From: Pseudorhodoferax sp047601025
GTDB lineage: Bacteria > Pseudomonadota > Gammaproteobacteria > Burkholderiales > Burkholderiaceae_C
DNA length: 64,000 nt
Assembly: GCF_047601025.1 (NCBI RefSeq)
Contig: NZ_JASGJZ010000001.1
Coordinates: forward strand, 4,960,001 to 5,024,000
Reading direction: 5' to 3'
Made by a program: the position numbers and the translations under genes. Below, in pieces: positions 53,533 to 61,919 of the stretch (its first letter is position 1; each line of letters begins with the position of its first letter). Below the pieces are notes generated by a model, which had not been told where the DNA came from, searched no databases, and saw only the letters and a program-made list of their open reading frames with translations.

Positions 53533-54607
53533 AACCTACACGCCTAACAAGGGGCCGTGGGTCGAGTTGCCGCCGCCGACATCGAGGCACTGGGACTTTG
53601 GCGCCCGGGTGGGGTCGTTGGTCTATCGGATCAATCCGACGTACCTGGCTTACTGGAACCCAGACGTGGCAGCCAGGGGCTTCTTGTTTGGGCCGCTTTT
53701 GTTCGTAGGCCTGTCGTGGTTACTCGGGTGGGCATGGTTGACGCCTAACGTACTATTTGAACCGCAGCCAGATGGGGTGCCATTTTTTGTCTATCTGACG
53801 GTGACTTCTGGACTAATTCTTCTTGGGCCGGGATCTCTGATAACTTGCTATTTATGCATCAAGCGCCCTCTTCCTCCGCCCACTTTTTTCAATCGAAACC
53901 TACAACAGGTGATGCAATACCAAAAGGCTCCTGGCCGTAAAGCCGAATGGCTTGTCTGGGACTGGGCCAGCATCACCCCAGCCATCCGCCAAGTCCACGT
54001 CTACAGCTCGGCCGGCCGCTCCACGATGTACGTGCTGGTGCTGATGCAACTGGAAAAGGGCACCAACAGAATCCTGCGCAGCTTCGGCGCTTACACCTCA
54101 GTCGCCACCATGCAGCCAGCGGTTGCCGCCTGGGAGTACATGCGCCGCTACATGAACGAGCCGCCCGAGCGTGTGCCGGCGGCCTACATTCCGCCCTTCG
54201 AGTTCGACAGCAAGACATGGGCCGTACGTTGCCAGATCGAAAGCATGCAGATCGGCATGAACCCCGATGGTTCCTTTCGCAGCACTTTCGCCAGCATCTT
54301 CATGCCCATTGCAGGAACCTTCCTTTATCCCTTCATGTGGGCCACCTTATGGATTGAGAAGACCGCACCCAAGATCCAGCTGCCACCCGCGCTTGAGGCG
54401 GTCAACCGCTGGGACGATTCGCAGCCCAACCCCTACAAGATCGAGTATTCATACAGCGGCGCCAATGCCGAACACCCGGTGGCTGAGGTATACAAACGCA
54501 TCAAGCTGCGCCACTGGGTGATGACGGTACTGGGATTCGGGCTCTATGCGTCGCTGCTGATCGTCATGCTGAGTTATGGATGGGCAGGAGCGACCAGCAA
54601 GGTTTAG
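53522..54607 (+). CDS. Membrane immunity protein for the second VasX-like effector
   Basis: A 361-residue protein with hydrophobic segments near residues 55-80 (FLFGPLLFVGLSWLLGWAWL), 90-115 (LTVTSGLILLGPGSLITCYL), 265-285 and 335-360 (WVMTVLGFGLYASLLIVMLS). The layout matches the immunity protein at 46,502 while the sequence is different. GTG 53,522 is taken as the start; it overlaps the effector stop by 11 nt and gives MLHETYTPNKGPWVE. TTG 53,489 is an alternative. No family is recognised. Confidence 0.7.
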   Translation: MLHETYTPNKGPWVELPPPTSRHWDFGARVGSLVYRINPTYLAYWNPDVAARGFLFGPLLFVGLSWLLGWAWLTPNVLFEPQPDGVPFFVYLTVTSGLILLGPGSLITCYLCIKRPLPPPTFFNRNLQQVMQYQKAPGRKAEWLVWDWASITPAIRQVHVYSSAGRSTMYVLVLMQLEKGTNRILRSFGAYTSVATMQPAVAAWEYMRRYMNEPPERVPAAYIPPFEFDSKTWAVRCQIESMQIGMNPDGSFRSTFASIFMPIAGTFLYPFMWATLWIEKTAPKIQLPPALEAVNRWDDSQPNPYKIEYSYSGANAEHPVAEVYKRIKLRHWVMTVLGFGLYASLLIVMLSYGWAGATSKV

Positions 54608-54640
54608 TGAAACGTCGGAATCGAGGTCGGGACGCTGAGC

Positions 54641-56060
54641 GCATCCGATTACCCACAAATCAGAGCACTCCGGCGAGACGAGCGTAGTGCATGCCGACGG
54701 CGAAGTCGGCGACGCGCTGCAGGCCGATCCATAGGGTCTTGATGCCGGGCTCGCCGTCGCTCTTGCGCCCGAGAAAGCCGCCCAGCGTGGCGATCAGGCG
54801 GATCGCCTGATTGAGCCGGGGCGCCTCATGCGGCGGCTTTTTCTTCAGCAGGATGTAGGCAGCCTGCCACTCGTCGGGCTCGAAGAACAGCTCGGCCGGC
54901 AGATCCGGACAACTGCGCCCCAGGCGCATCAGCCGTGCGATGCGCCAAGCCACCACCAAGTACAACGCGATGGCCTTCTCCAGCCGAGCCATCGTGCTCA
55001 ACTGCAGCCCCTCGACCCGGCAGGCGTTCTTGACGATGTTGAACAGCAGCTCGATCTCCCAGCGGGCCCGGTACCAGTCGATCAGTTGCACGGCCGAAGT
55101 GAAGTCCACTGCGTCGCGATTGCTCAGCAGCCGCTACTGCACCGGCTTGACGCCGGCCGGCGCATCGATCTCGCGCGCCACGATGCAGGTGAGCTGCAAG
55201 CCGTCGCTCAAGCTCACCCGCTGCGCGTGGATCGTCTGGCGTACCTGACGCGCCTTCTGGCCATGCCGCGAGGGCTGCGTGAACTGGATCGTCCCCAGCG
55301 CCGGGCCGGCCGTGACCGTCTCCCACAGCTTGGCCTGGCCCAGCACCTTGCCGTCGCTCGCGAGCTTGCGATCGTGCTGGGAGCGGATCAGCCAGTCGGC
55401 CGGATGACCCAGGTCGTGCGCGCGCTGCATCAACTTCCTGATGTCGCCTTCGCGATCGGCCACGCACACCAGCCGCGTTCCGGACAACTCTTCGGCCAAC
55501 TCCGCCACGCGCTCGTAGCCTTCGATCCAGCGCGTGCTCTCCACCGGCGCCGAGTCGTCCCCACCGGCCGGCGCGCCCACGTCCACACGTCAATCACCCC
55601 CAGCGGCTCTCGGTCCGGCGTCACCGCGTAGGTCGGATGTACGTACATCCCGCGCTGCGCCTCGTAGCTCAGCCGCCCCAGGCCCACGATGTTCTGGCCA
55701 TTGAAATCCAGCTCCGTCGTGTCCTGCAGGCACAGCACCACCGGCTGCTCGCTCATGCGCCGGTGGCTGCTGCTCCAGTGCGGCTGCAGGATGTCGCGCC
55801 AGTCAACCTTGTCCGATCCGCACAAGCGGTATGCCGCCTTCGATTCCGACCAGCCCCCGCTGGCGCTCGGGATGCTCTGCGAGGGCTGCCGCGCGAAGCT
55901 CTCGGCCATCTGCACCAGCCTCCGGTTCAGCCTCGCATCCCCCAGGTCCAAATCCCCAAACTCCTCTGTCGCCCAGCTCATCTCGCCTCGCCATCGATCC
56001 ATCGTCTTCAACAAATCAAGAGATTACGAGAGATCGCTCAAGTTGTGGGTAATCGGATGC
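54641..56060 (-). mobile_element. IS4-family insertion sequence, inactive
   Basis: A perfect 18-bp terminal inverted repeat, GCATCCGATTACCCACAA, lies at 54,641-54,658 and, as the reverse complement, at 56,043-56,060. The 1,420-bp element encodes one broken Tn5-like transposase. No matching 9-bp target duplication is visible at the ends, so the element or its flanks were rearranged after insertion. On the right it abuts a ~16-bp vgrG scrap and the 3' flank of the toxin/immunity cassette. The 33 bp between the immunity stop and the left end show nothing. Confidence 0.88.
54660..56014 (-). pseudogene. IS4-family (Tn5-like) transposase, frameshift plus nonsense
   Basis: Reading frames joined in order give a transposase of about 450 residues: WATEEFGDLDLGDARLNRRL (Tn5-like N-terminus), CLQDTTELDFNG with a catalytic Asp, VCVADREGDIRKLMQ with the second Asp, and WYRARWEIELLFNIVKNACR with the YREK-like Glu region. 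A frame change occurs at about 55,555-55,580, between IDVWTWARRPVG and GDDSAPVESTRW. At 55,134-55,136 a TAG stands where VQ(W)RLLSNRDA is expected. Both lesions make it non-functional. Confidence 0.88.
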
Positions 56061-56076
56061 CTCCAACGTCGTCAGC

Positions 56077-56153
56077 TCTCAGTCTCTCCAACCGCTTTAC
56101 CGGATGGACTCGTCAATCAGGTTGCTTACTCGCCAGATTCATCGTAGTTCAAC
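56077..56153. repeat. Copy of the 3' flank of the first toxin/immunity cassette
   Basis: 56,077-56,153 repeats 15,271-15,342 (TCTCAGTCTCTCCAACCG, GGTTGCTTACTCGCCAGATT and onward) with a few changes and a 5-nt length difference. In both places this flank lies between the immunity stop and vgrG sequence encoding TTLEA. The last bases before it, 56,061-56,076, encode LTTLE on the minus strand and are the only vgrG left here. Confidence 0.8.
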
Positions 56154-57101
56154 TCAAATTTTCGATGCGCTCTGATCCACATCCCATTGCCAGAAGGTGG
56201 CGCCGTAATCGCTGCCCTGGATGACCGGCATCAACTCACCCGCGTTGAAAAAGCGCCGGCTGCCCGCCTTAGCAGGCGTGAGCCACCAACCAGCCTGGGG
56301 ACAGGGCTGACCGCCTTCACAGCGCAGGCGCGCCATTGCAGAGGCGCTGCCCATTTCTTGCCCTGGAACGCCGCCGCCTTCGTTGGCGATGCGCTCAACC
56401 AATGTCCAAGTGGCCGGTGCCCTGCCTTGGCGCTGAGTAGTAATAGGGTCCTGTCCGATACTAGCTTGTGGCGCTTTATATCCTTTCACCAAGGCTTGGG
56501 GGCAACCGCTTTCAGTGTCGGGAAGATAAATTCCGTTTTGCTGAATTTGTGCGCCTGTGTGTATCCGGACATTGGTATTTATCTGATATGCAGGCCACGT
56601 CTGTGGCTGACACAATGGGCCACGATCTCTTTCCGTATAAAGATCAGTCAGATCGCCGATGAGCCAATTTCTTTGTACGGTGATGCTAATATTTCTAGCA
56701 TAAACACCCGCAATAATTTCTTGCTCATCAAATATGGTCTTGAACGGCTCGGGCATCCATTCATTATCGTAATCACGAGACATGCCCGCCCGAGCCGTCA
56801 TGACGTTCCCAGAGAATTGCAGCGCATCCCACTCACCATGAGAGAGCTGGATGAATCCATTATTCAATCCCGTGAGCGTCCAGCGCAGGTTGGGCAGCAC
56901 ACGTTCGCCCCAGACGATGTCGGGTTGCCGGTTCAGAGGGCGGCTGCGGTAATCGGGCGGCAGTTGGCGCATGAAGGCATTGAGTGCGTCGTCGCCTACC
57001 TTGACCATCGTCTCCCAAGCATCGCGCATCTGGCCGAAGTAGTCCAGCGAGGTGTAGCGTTCAAGCAGGTAGATTTCCTGCGGAATCAGGGGGGTGGGCA
57101 T
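56154..57101 (-). CDS. Immunity protein (Imm71/Imm72-like), second copy
   Basis: A 315-residue homologue of the protein at 15,343-16,290 with exactly the same length. The beginning (MPTPLIPQEIYLLERYTSLD) and the C-terminal module (RCEGGQPCPQAGWWLTPA, SRRFFNAGELMP, DYGATFWQWD) are almost unchanged. Residues ~140-215 differ strongly (TVQRNWLIGDLTDLYTERDR against VLSGWLVGSLSQRYKELTR). It begins 7 nt after its toxin. The differing window is the candidate recognition surface. Confidence 0.75.
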   Translation of the reverse strand: MPTPLIPQEIYLLERYTSLDYFGQMRDAWETMVKVGDDALNAFMRQLPPDYRSRPLNRQPDIVWGERVLPNLRWTLTGLNNGFIQLSHGEWDALQFSGNVMTARAGMSRDYDNEWMPEPFKTIFDEQEIIAGVYARNISITVQRNWLIGDLTDLYTERDRGPLCQPQTWPAYQINTNVRIHTGAQIQQNGIYLPDTESGCPQALVKGYKAPQASIGQDPITTQRQGRAPATWTLVERIANEGGGVPGQEMGSASAMARLRCEGGQPCPQAGWWLTPAKAGSRRFFNAGELMPVIQGSDYGATFWQWDVDQSASKI

Positions 57102-57108
57102 GGCGGTC

Positions 57109-58569
57109 TCAGTCTCTCCAGTTGTGTTGCAGGATGGGCACGCCGATCAAGCCTGCCTCCTCGCCAAACTCGTCGTAACCCCAGCCGGTGAATTGGCGGG
57201 GGCCGAGGTGTTTCTTGTCCAGGTGTTTGGGGTCGATGACCAATTTTTCTGCCCCGCCTTCAAGCCAGAAGCTATTGCCCTTCTTGTCTGCCCGTACGAT
57301 TTGCCCTGTGCTGTCGCGCAATTGTTGAGAGGCGGTCTTGCCTCTCCAGACAGGAAGCCCAGAGCCGGCTGGCACGGTGTAGGTGACGAATTCACCATTG
57401 CTGTTCCAGTTCCCCCAAACTGCGAATCGGCGGCACCAGTCCGATTTGCTGCGCAATTGATTGAATTCTTGCGCGGTCATCCAGCAGATGCTGCTGTCAT
57501 TGGAACTGGGGTCAAGAACGCGATAAATTTTCGTTCCTGGAGGGAGGATGTCTGGGCGGACGTTGTGAAATGTATCAAACGCTGACTTGAGTGGCCTGGG
57601 TGCCGCATCGCTTATGTCAGAGTGTCTAGCTGGGACACTTGGCGATTTCCTGATCTGGGGGTTCATCGCTTCTTCTATGGCATCCACCAACTCAGGCTTA
57701 CTCTCTGACATGGCCTGAATCTCGGCATCAAGAGAAGGTCTGCTGAAATTGTGCGGATTTACGGCATTGGTACTGCCCTGGTAACTCAGCCGATGCTCGA
57801 CTTCAAGGCGCTGGGCCAGGCGATTGAGCCAGTCTTGCATAGGAGCGAGTGCTTGGCGCAAGCCTTGATCGGCCTTGTTCCGAACAGTGGTAACCATTTG
57901 CAGCAATTGGCCTGCACGGGTAGACATGGCTGCAGTGCCGAATCGCTGAACCAGATCAATGAGTTTGCGCAGGATGGCAATGACCTCGTCCATGGCGCGC
58001 AAAAGCGAAGATATGTTGAGTTCGGAAGACAATGCGCGCACTTTTTTTGACAGCTCAAGATAGACGTTTTCCCACTTCAGCGCGGCAATCGTGCGACGCA
58101 CGGCTGGCCGAGCCAGGAACTCATTGAGCTTGACAATGCCTGCTTCCACAAAAGGGCGAGTTGCTTGCCACATGCTGCTGTCCAAGGCACGCGAGCCGGC
58201 CCGGAATACGCCCTTGCGCCCATATGCGAACAGAATTTTCAAACAACCTTTGGCCAGACTGTCCAGCGTGGGAAACAGGCCGATGAGTGTTAGCACCAGT
58301 GCGACCCATACCCATTTGTTGCTGCTGTCTTCGTTGATTTTCTTGCAATTGGCGACCAGATCGCGAACGTCGCAAATCTGATCGACGAGCGGGATCATGG
58401 AAATCACGGTACCGGTCACCACCTGCGCCGTCGTCTGCTCGTTGTTGAAGTCGCCCTGGATCACCTCCCAGATCCACTGCGCCATCACCTGCAGGTTCTC
58501 CGTACCTGACTTGTAAATATTTCCAGGCGCAGCCCTGAACCAAGCGAGCGCGTTCTTCAGTTCATCCAT
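57109..58569 (-). CDS. VgrG-linked polymorphic toxin, second copy
   Basis: A 486-residue homologue of the toxin at 16,298-17,758, same length and very similar throughout (IQGDFNNEQTTAQVVTGTVI, TKIYRVLDPSSNDSSICWMT, TYTVPAGSGLPVWRGKTASQ, GVPILQHNWRD). Differences cluster at residues ~285-320, just before the toxin domain (for example EAMNPQIRKSPSVPARHSDI), with scattered changes in the toxin domain. As with the first copy, the activity is unproven. It lies 10 nt downstream of a vgrG that is now broken, so delivery would depend on another VgrG. Confidence 0.7.
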   Translation of the reverse strand: MDELKNALAWFRAAPGNIYKSGTENLQVMAQWIWEVIQGDFNNEQTTAQVVTGTVISMIPLVDQICDVRDLVANCKKINEDSSNKWVWVALVLTLIGLFPTLDSLAKGCLKILFAYGRKGVFRAGSRALDSSMWQATRPFVEAGIVKLNEFLARPAVRRTIAALKWENVYLELSKKVRALSSELNISSLLRAMDEVIAILRKLIDLVQRFGTAAMSTRAGQLLQMVTTVRNKADQGLRQALAPMQDWLNRLAQRLEVEHRLSYQGSTNAVNPHNFSRPSLDAEIQAMSESKPELVDAIEEAMNPQIRKSPSVPARHSDISDAAPRPLKSAFDTFHNVRPDILPPGTKIYRVLDPSSNDSSICWMTAQEFNQLRSKSDWCRRFAVWGNWNSNGEFVTYTVPAGSGLPVWRGKTASQQLRDSTGQIVRADKKGNSFWLEGGAEKLVIDPKHLDKKHLGPRQFTGWGYDEFGEEAGLIGVPILQHNWRD

Positions 58570-58579
58570 CTCGCTCCCC

Positions 58580-60757
58580 TCAAGACAGATGCGCCTGCAC
58601 TTCGCTCAGCAGCTCTTCCAGCGGGTCCCAAGGCTTGTCCTTTTCGGGTTTTCGCGGCTCGTACTCCACACGAACCGCTTTATCCGGCACATTCTCATGA
58701 CGGGCATGCCCCGCAGCATCCAGCGCTCCAGAAATAACAGCACCGCCTTCAAAGAATATTTTGTATCGCTGGCCCGCCATCGGCTCACCTTCGGGATCAC
58801 GGTGATTGACGGCAATCCAGTTGGTGCTCTGCTGCAAGCCGGTGGGCAACACTGGCAACTCAGCCGCCCTGCTCCCCCCATCCAGGAAGGTATGAGTCGC
58901 ACCCTTGACCGCGAAGGTGCCCGGGCAGCTGAAGGTGATGTTGCCCCCCCTCCAGCACCATCGCGCTCTGCCCGCCGGTGAGCTCGATCGTGCTGCGCAC
59001 GCTGATGCGGATCTCGTCGTTGACGCTGATGACGGTCACGTCCTGGTCGGCCCAGATCTGCAGTGCCTCGGTGTGCGCGCGCAGGCTCACCGGCCCGTTG
59101 GCGGCGTAGGCCTTCACCCCACCCTGGTGGGTGTACAGGCTGCTGGTGCGGCCGGAGACCTGCGCGTAGGTGTGGCCGGCGGCCTGGTGCAGGTCGCCCT
59201 GGGCGACGAGGCTGGTGTCCTGTCCGGCGAAGGCCGTGATGCCTGCCTCGCTGGCCAGCGCTGCCGTGCTGGGGGTCTCCAGCAGCACCTGCGGCCAGGC
59301 GAAGGCGGCCACCGCACCGGCCTCGCCTTCCTGCAGCGCGCGGCCGTCGGCGCCGGCCTGCTGGGCCGGCTGGCCGTTGACCGCGCCGGCGTGCTTGCCC
59401 TCGGCCTTCGGGTCGATGGCGTGGATGAATTGTTCGGTGGCCTGGTTGGCGTCGTGGCTGGTCAAGGGCTGCGCCCCGCCCTGGGCCGCCACCTCGCCCA
59501 GCCGCTGGCCCAGCTCGCGCGCGGCCTTCAGCTGCGCCACGGCTTCGGCCGCGTCCATCTGCGTGGATTGCGCGCTGCCGTAGCTGCCCGCGCGCGCCGT
59601 GGTCGAGACCAGCAGGCCGTGGCCTGCGCGCACGCTGGCCCAGCCCTGCGTGTTGGCTTCGAAGCCCGCCCCGCGCCATGCGCCGCGCTGCGCCGTGTCG
59701 GGCGGCTGCTGGATCAGGTGGCCCAGGTTCAGCTGCGCGCCGGCGTGGCTGCTGGCCAGCCGCATGCGCAGTTGGCCCGTGGCGTCGTCCAGCACCCATT
59801 GGTTGTAGCCGGCACCGTCCAGCGCGTGGCTGTGCAGGCCGCTGATCACTCCGGGGTGGTTCACGCCCGAGTCTTCGCCTGCCGCAAAGGGTGGGGTGTC
59901 GGCGCCGTTGTACAGCTGGCCCACGATCAGCGGGCGGTCGATGTCGCCTTCGATGAACTGCACCGCCACTTCGGTGCCCACCCTCGGTACGAAGGCGCTG
60001 CCCCAGTTGGCCCCGGCGCTGGGCACTGCCACCCGCACCCAGGTGCCGCTGCGTTCGTCGCCCGGGGCGTTGCCTTGCGTGTCGGGGCCCGACTCGTGCG
60101 CCAGTCCACCGGCCCCCGGGGCCGACAACCCACCCGCCACGGGCGCCACGCCGCGCTGCCACGGAAACTGCAGCTTCACCCGCAGATCGCGCTCGGTGGT
60201 GATCGGCTCGCCGGCCACGCCCACCACCAGCGCGGTCTGCAGGCCCGGCGCGGTGGGCTTGCGCACGAAGGCCGGCACCAGGGCGGCTGCCGCCGGGCGC
60301 AGTGGAAGTGGCATTTGTAGGTGCCCGCCTCCAGCGGCGTGCTGGCGCCACCCAGAAGCGCGATGCCGCCACCGAGCTGGCCGCCCAGGTTGTTGCTGGC
60401 GTGGTGCTCCACGGCCAGCACGACGAAGGCGTTGTCGGGCCGCTGGCGCGACGCAATGAGGGCGCCGGCGTAGTTCCATGCGCTGGTGTTCGGCCCGTAC
60501 AGCGGATGGTCCACCAGGGTGAACTCGGTACCCGGCATCAGGTGGCGGGCGCTGCCCTGGCCCTCGAAGCGCTTGAAGTCCAGCTCCAGAGCGGACAGGG
60601 CCAGCGCCGCAGCGCGCTCGGCATGCTCGGCGTTCTCGTAGCGGTAGGCGCCGGTGCCGTCGTAGACATCCAGAACGGGGATCTCGCCCAGCTCCAGTGC
60701 GCTGGCCGTCTCGGCCGACGTACCCGCCAGCGCCTTGTAGTCCCAACGGCCCAGCGA
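58580..60757 (-). pseudogene. vgrG: Broken vgrG, truncated and twice frameshifted
   Basis: The sequence follows vgrG1 from LGRWDYKALAG (near 60,757) to the same transthyretin-like tail ending LLSEVQAHLS. About 270 N-terminal residues are missing. One base is lost near 60,297 (GCCGCCGGGCGCAG against GCCGCCGGCGCGCAG), shifting the frame after CHFHC. A run of seven C at 58,944-58,950 replaces six C in vgrG1 and shifts it again before the tail. An insertion encoding a glycine/proline-rich loop (AGGLSAPGAGGLAHESGPDT) distinguishes it from vgrG1. The 5' end is fused to a tssK relic. Confidence 0.88.
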
Positions 60758-61075
60758 CGCGCTCGCCGTGCGCAGCAGCCAGAACGACGCGATGTCTTCC
60801 GAGCCGAACTCGATGACGTGCCGACGACTCCCGGTGCATGGCGTCTAGCGCCGCCACCTTGGCCCGCAGCACGTCCAGCAGCTGCCACACACTCCCCCGG
60901 CGCGGGTGCCACTTGCACCGACAGGCTCGGCGCTACGAAACGCTCGTCCAGCTCGAACGCACCCGCCGCGTTGCGTCGCAGTCGGCAGATCGGAATGCTC
61001 ACCAGGTGGTCGCGGCTCGTGGTCGGCCGCCAGGCGGATGCTGCGGCGAAGCAGCGGCGGCAGCAGCGCGGCGGT
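60758..61075 (-). pseudogene. tssK fragment from a diverged T6SS, fused to vgrG
   Basis: The minus strand reads, across frameshifts, RRSIRLAADHEPR, SIPICRLRRNAAGAFELDER, FVAPSLSVQVAPA and VIEFGSEDIASFWLLRTASA, running straight into vgrG at SLGRWDYKALAG. It aligns with residues ~155-265 of the intact TssK (LADHEPRDHLVSVPVCRVRR, IEFRSGDTASFWLLHVAS) but with many substitutions. A G lost near 61,012 and other indels kill it. The divergence from the intact tssK suggests a separate origin. Confidence 0.8.
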
Positions 61076-61103
61076 GGCACAGCCGTCTTGACGCCGCCCA
61101 GCG

Positions 61104-61706
61104 TCAGTTGGGCCAGTCGCCCTGGCGGTCGTCCCACTGCCAGATGGTGGCGCCGTAATCACTACGGAACTCCGGCATCAACTCCCCACTTTCAAATCTG
61201 CGGCGGCCACCCGGCCATGCGGGTGTGATCCAGTAGCCAGTCACAGGACACAAGCCGGGAGCGATTACTCTTTGTGTCACGGTCACTGGCGGTCCATTAT
61301 AAGTTTGCGAGATCGCCTCTTGAGAAATCTTGTAACGACCCTCATCAAAATCCATCTCCACTAGTCGAATAGACCGCGGATCTGTCCTAGGCTCGAACAA
61401 GCGCATTGCATATGGATCTACTGCCTCATCATTGGAGACAAGGACCGATTCACCAAGCTGCTCCGCGAACTTCTGTATCACCCGCTCGGGTTGCTCAGGA
61501 GGTGCCTTGGCATAAATAGATAATACGGTCCCAAACGAGCCATCACCGACATCCGATCGCAAGCAAAATACCTCCTGATCCGAAATTTCCTCAATTGCGC
61601 GGGAAACCACCACCGACCCTAAACGCTTTCCCAGCGCTATCGCAAGCGACTCTGCAATGCGTTCGTCAGTAAGTCGACGAGATATTAAAAGATCCTGCCA
61701 AATCAT
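61104..61706 (-). CDS. Putative immunity protein with the shared tail module
   Basis: A 200-residue protein. The start at ATG 61,706 is set by GGAGG at the right spacing; it overlaps the stop of the upstream toxin stub as ATGA. The N-terminal ~130 residues (MIWQDLLISRRLTDERIAES, FGTVLSIYAKAPPEQPERVI) form an alpha/beta domain I do not recognise. The last ~65 residues carry TVTQRVIAPGLCPVTGYWIT, GRRRFESGELMP and DYGATIWQWDDRQ, the module found in three other immunity proteins here. AT-richer composition in the N-terminal part suggests transfer. Its toxin is almost gone. Confidence 0.72.
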   Translation of the reverse strand: MIWQDLLISRRLTDERIAESLAIALGKRLGSVVVSRAIEEISDQEVFCLRSDVGDGSFGTVLSIYAKAPPEQPERVIQKFAEQLGESVLVSNDEAVDPYAMRLFEPRTDPRSIRLVEMDFDEGRYKISQEAISQTYNGPPVTVTQRVIAPGLCPVTGYWITPAWPGGRRRFESGELMPEFRSDYGATIWQWDDRQGDWPN

Positions 61707-61919
61707 TGACCTAGCCTCCAAATTTTCAACGCTCTCTCGGCCTCGGAGCCGGCTACCCGCGCGGCAATCTCTCGAGCTTGTGGCGTATCGCCAAACTTGT
61801 TAAAAACTCCAATTGCATCAAATTCGCCTCGACTCAAATTATGAAAGCCTGGACCACTGTGAGGCACTAAGTGATCACCGTTAATCAACTCGTAGGTTCG
61901 CCCATCAATTGGGAAGGGC
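61703..61919 (-). pseudogene. C-terminal stub of an unknown toxin, cut by IS30
   Basis: About 70 codons run from the IS30 edge to TGA at 61,703: PFPIDGRTYELINGDHLVPH, SGPGFHNLSRGEFDAIGVFN, KFGDTPQAREIAARV, ALKIWRLGQ. The stop overlaps the immunity start. The His, Asp and Asn positions in the first part could belong to a nuclease or another hydrolase, but no family is recognised. Everything upstream was replaced by the insertion sequence, and the far side of the element is unrelated. Confidence 0.65.

Noticed and set aside
60838..61137. Plus-strand and minus-strand open frames of about 100-200 codons here read as new genes
   Set aside because: Read across frames on the minus strand they are a decayed tssK segment; no single frame has conserved features of its own.
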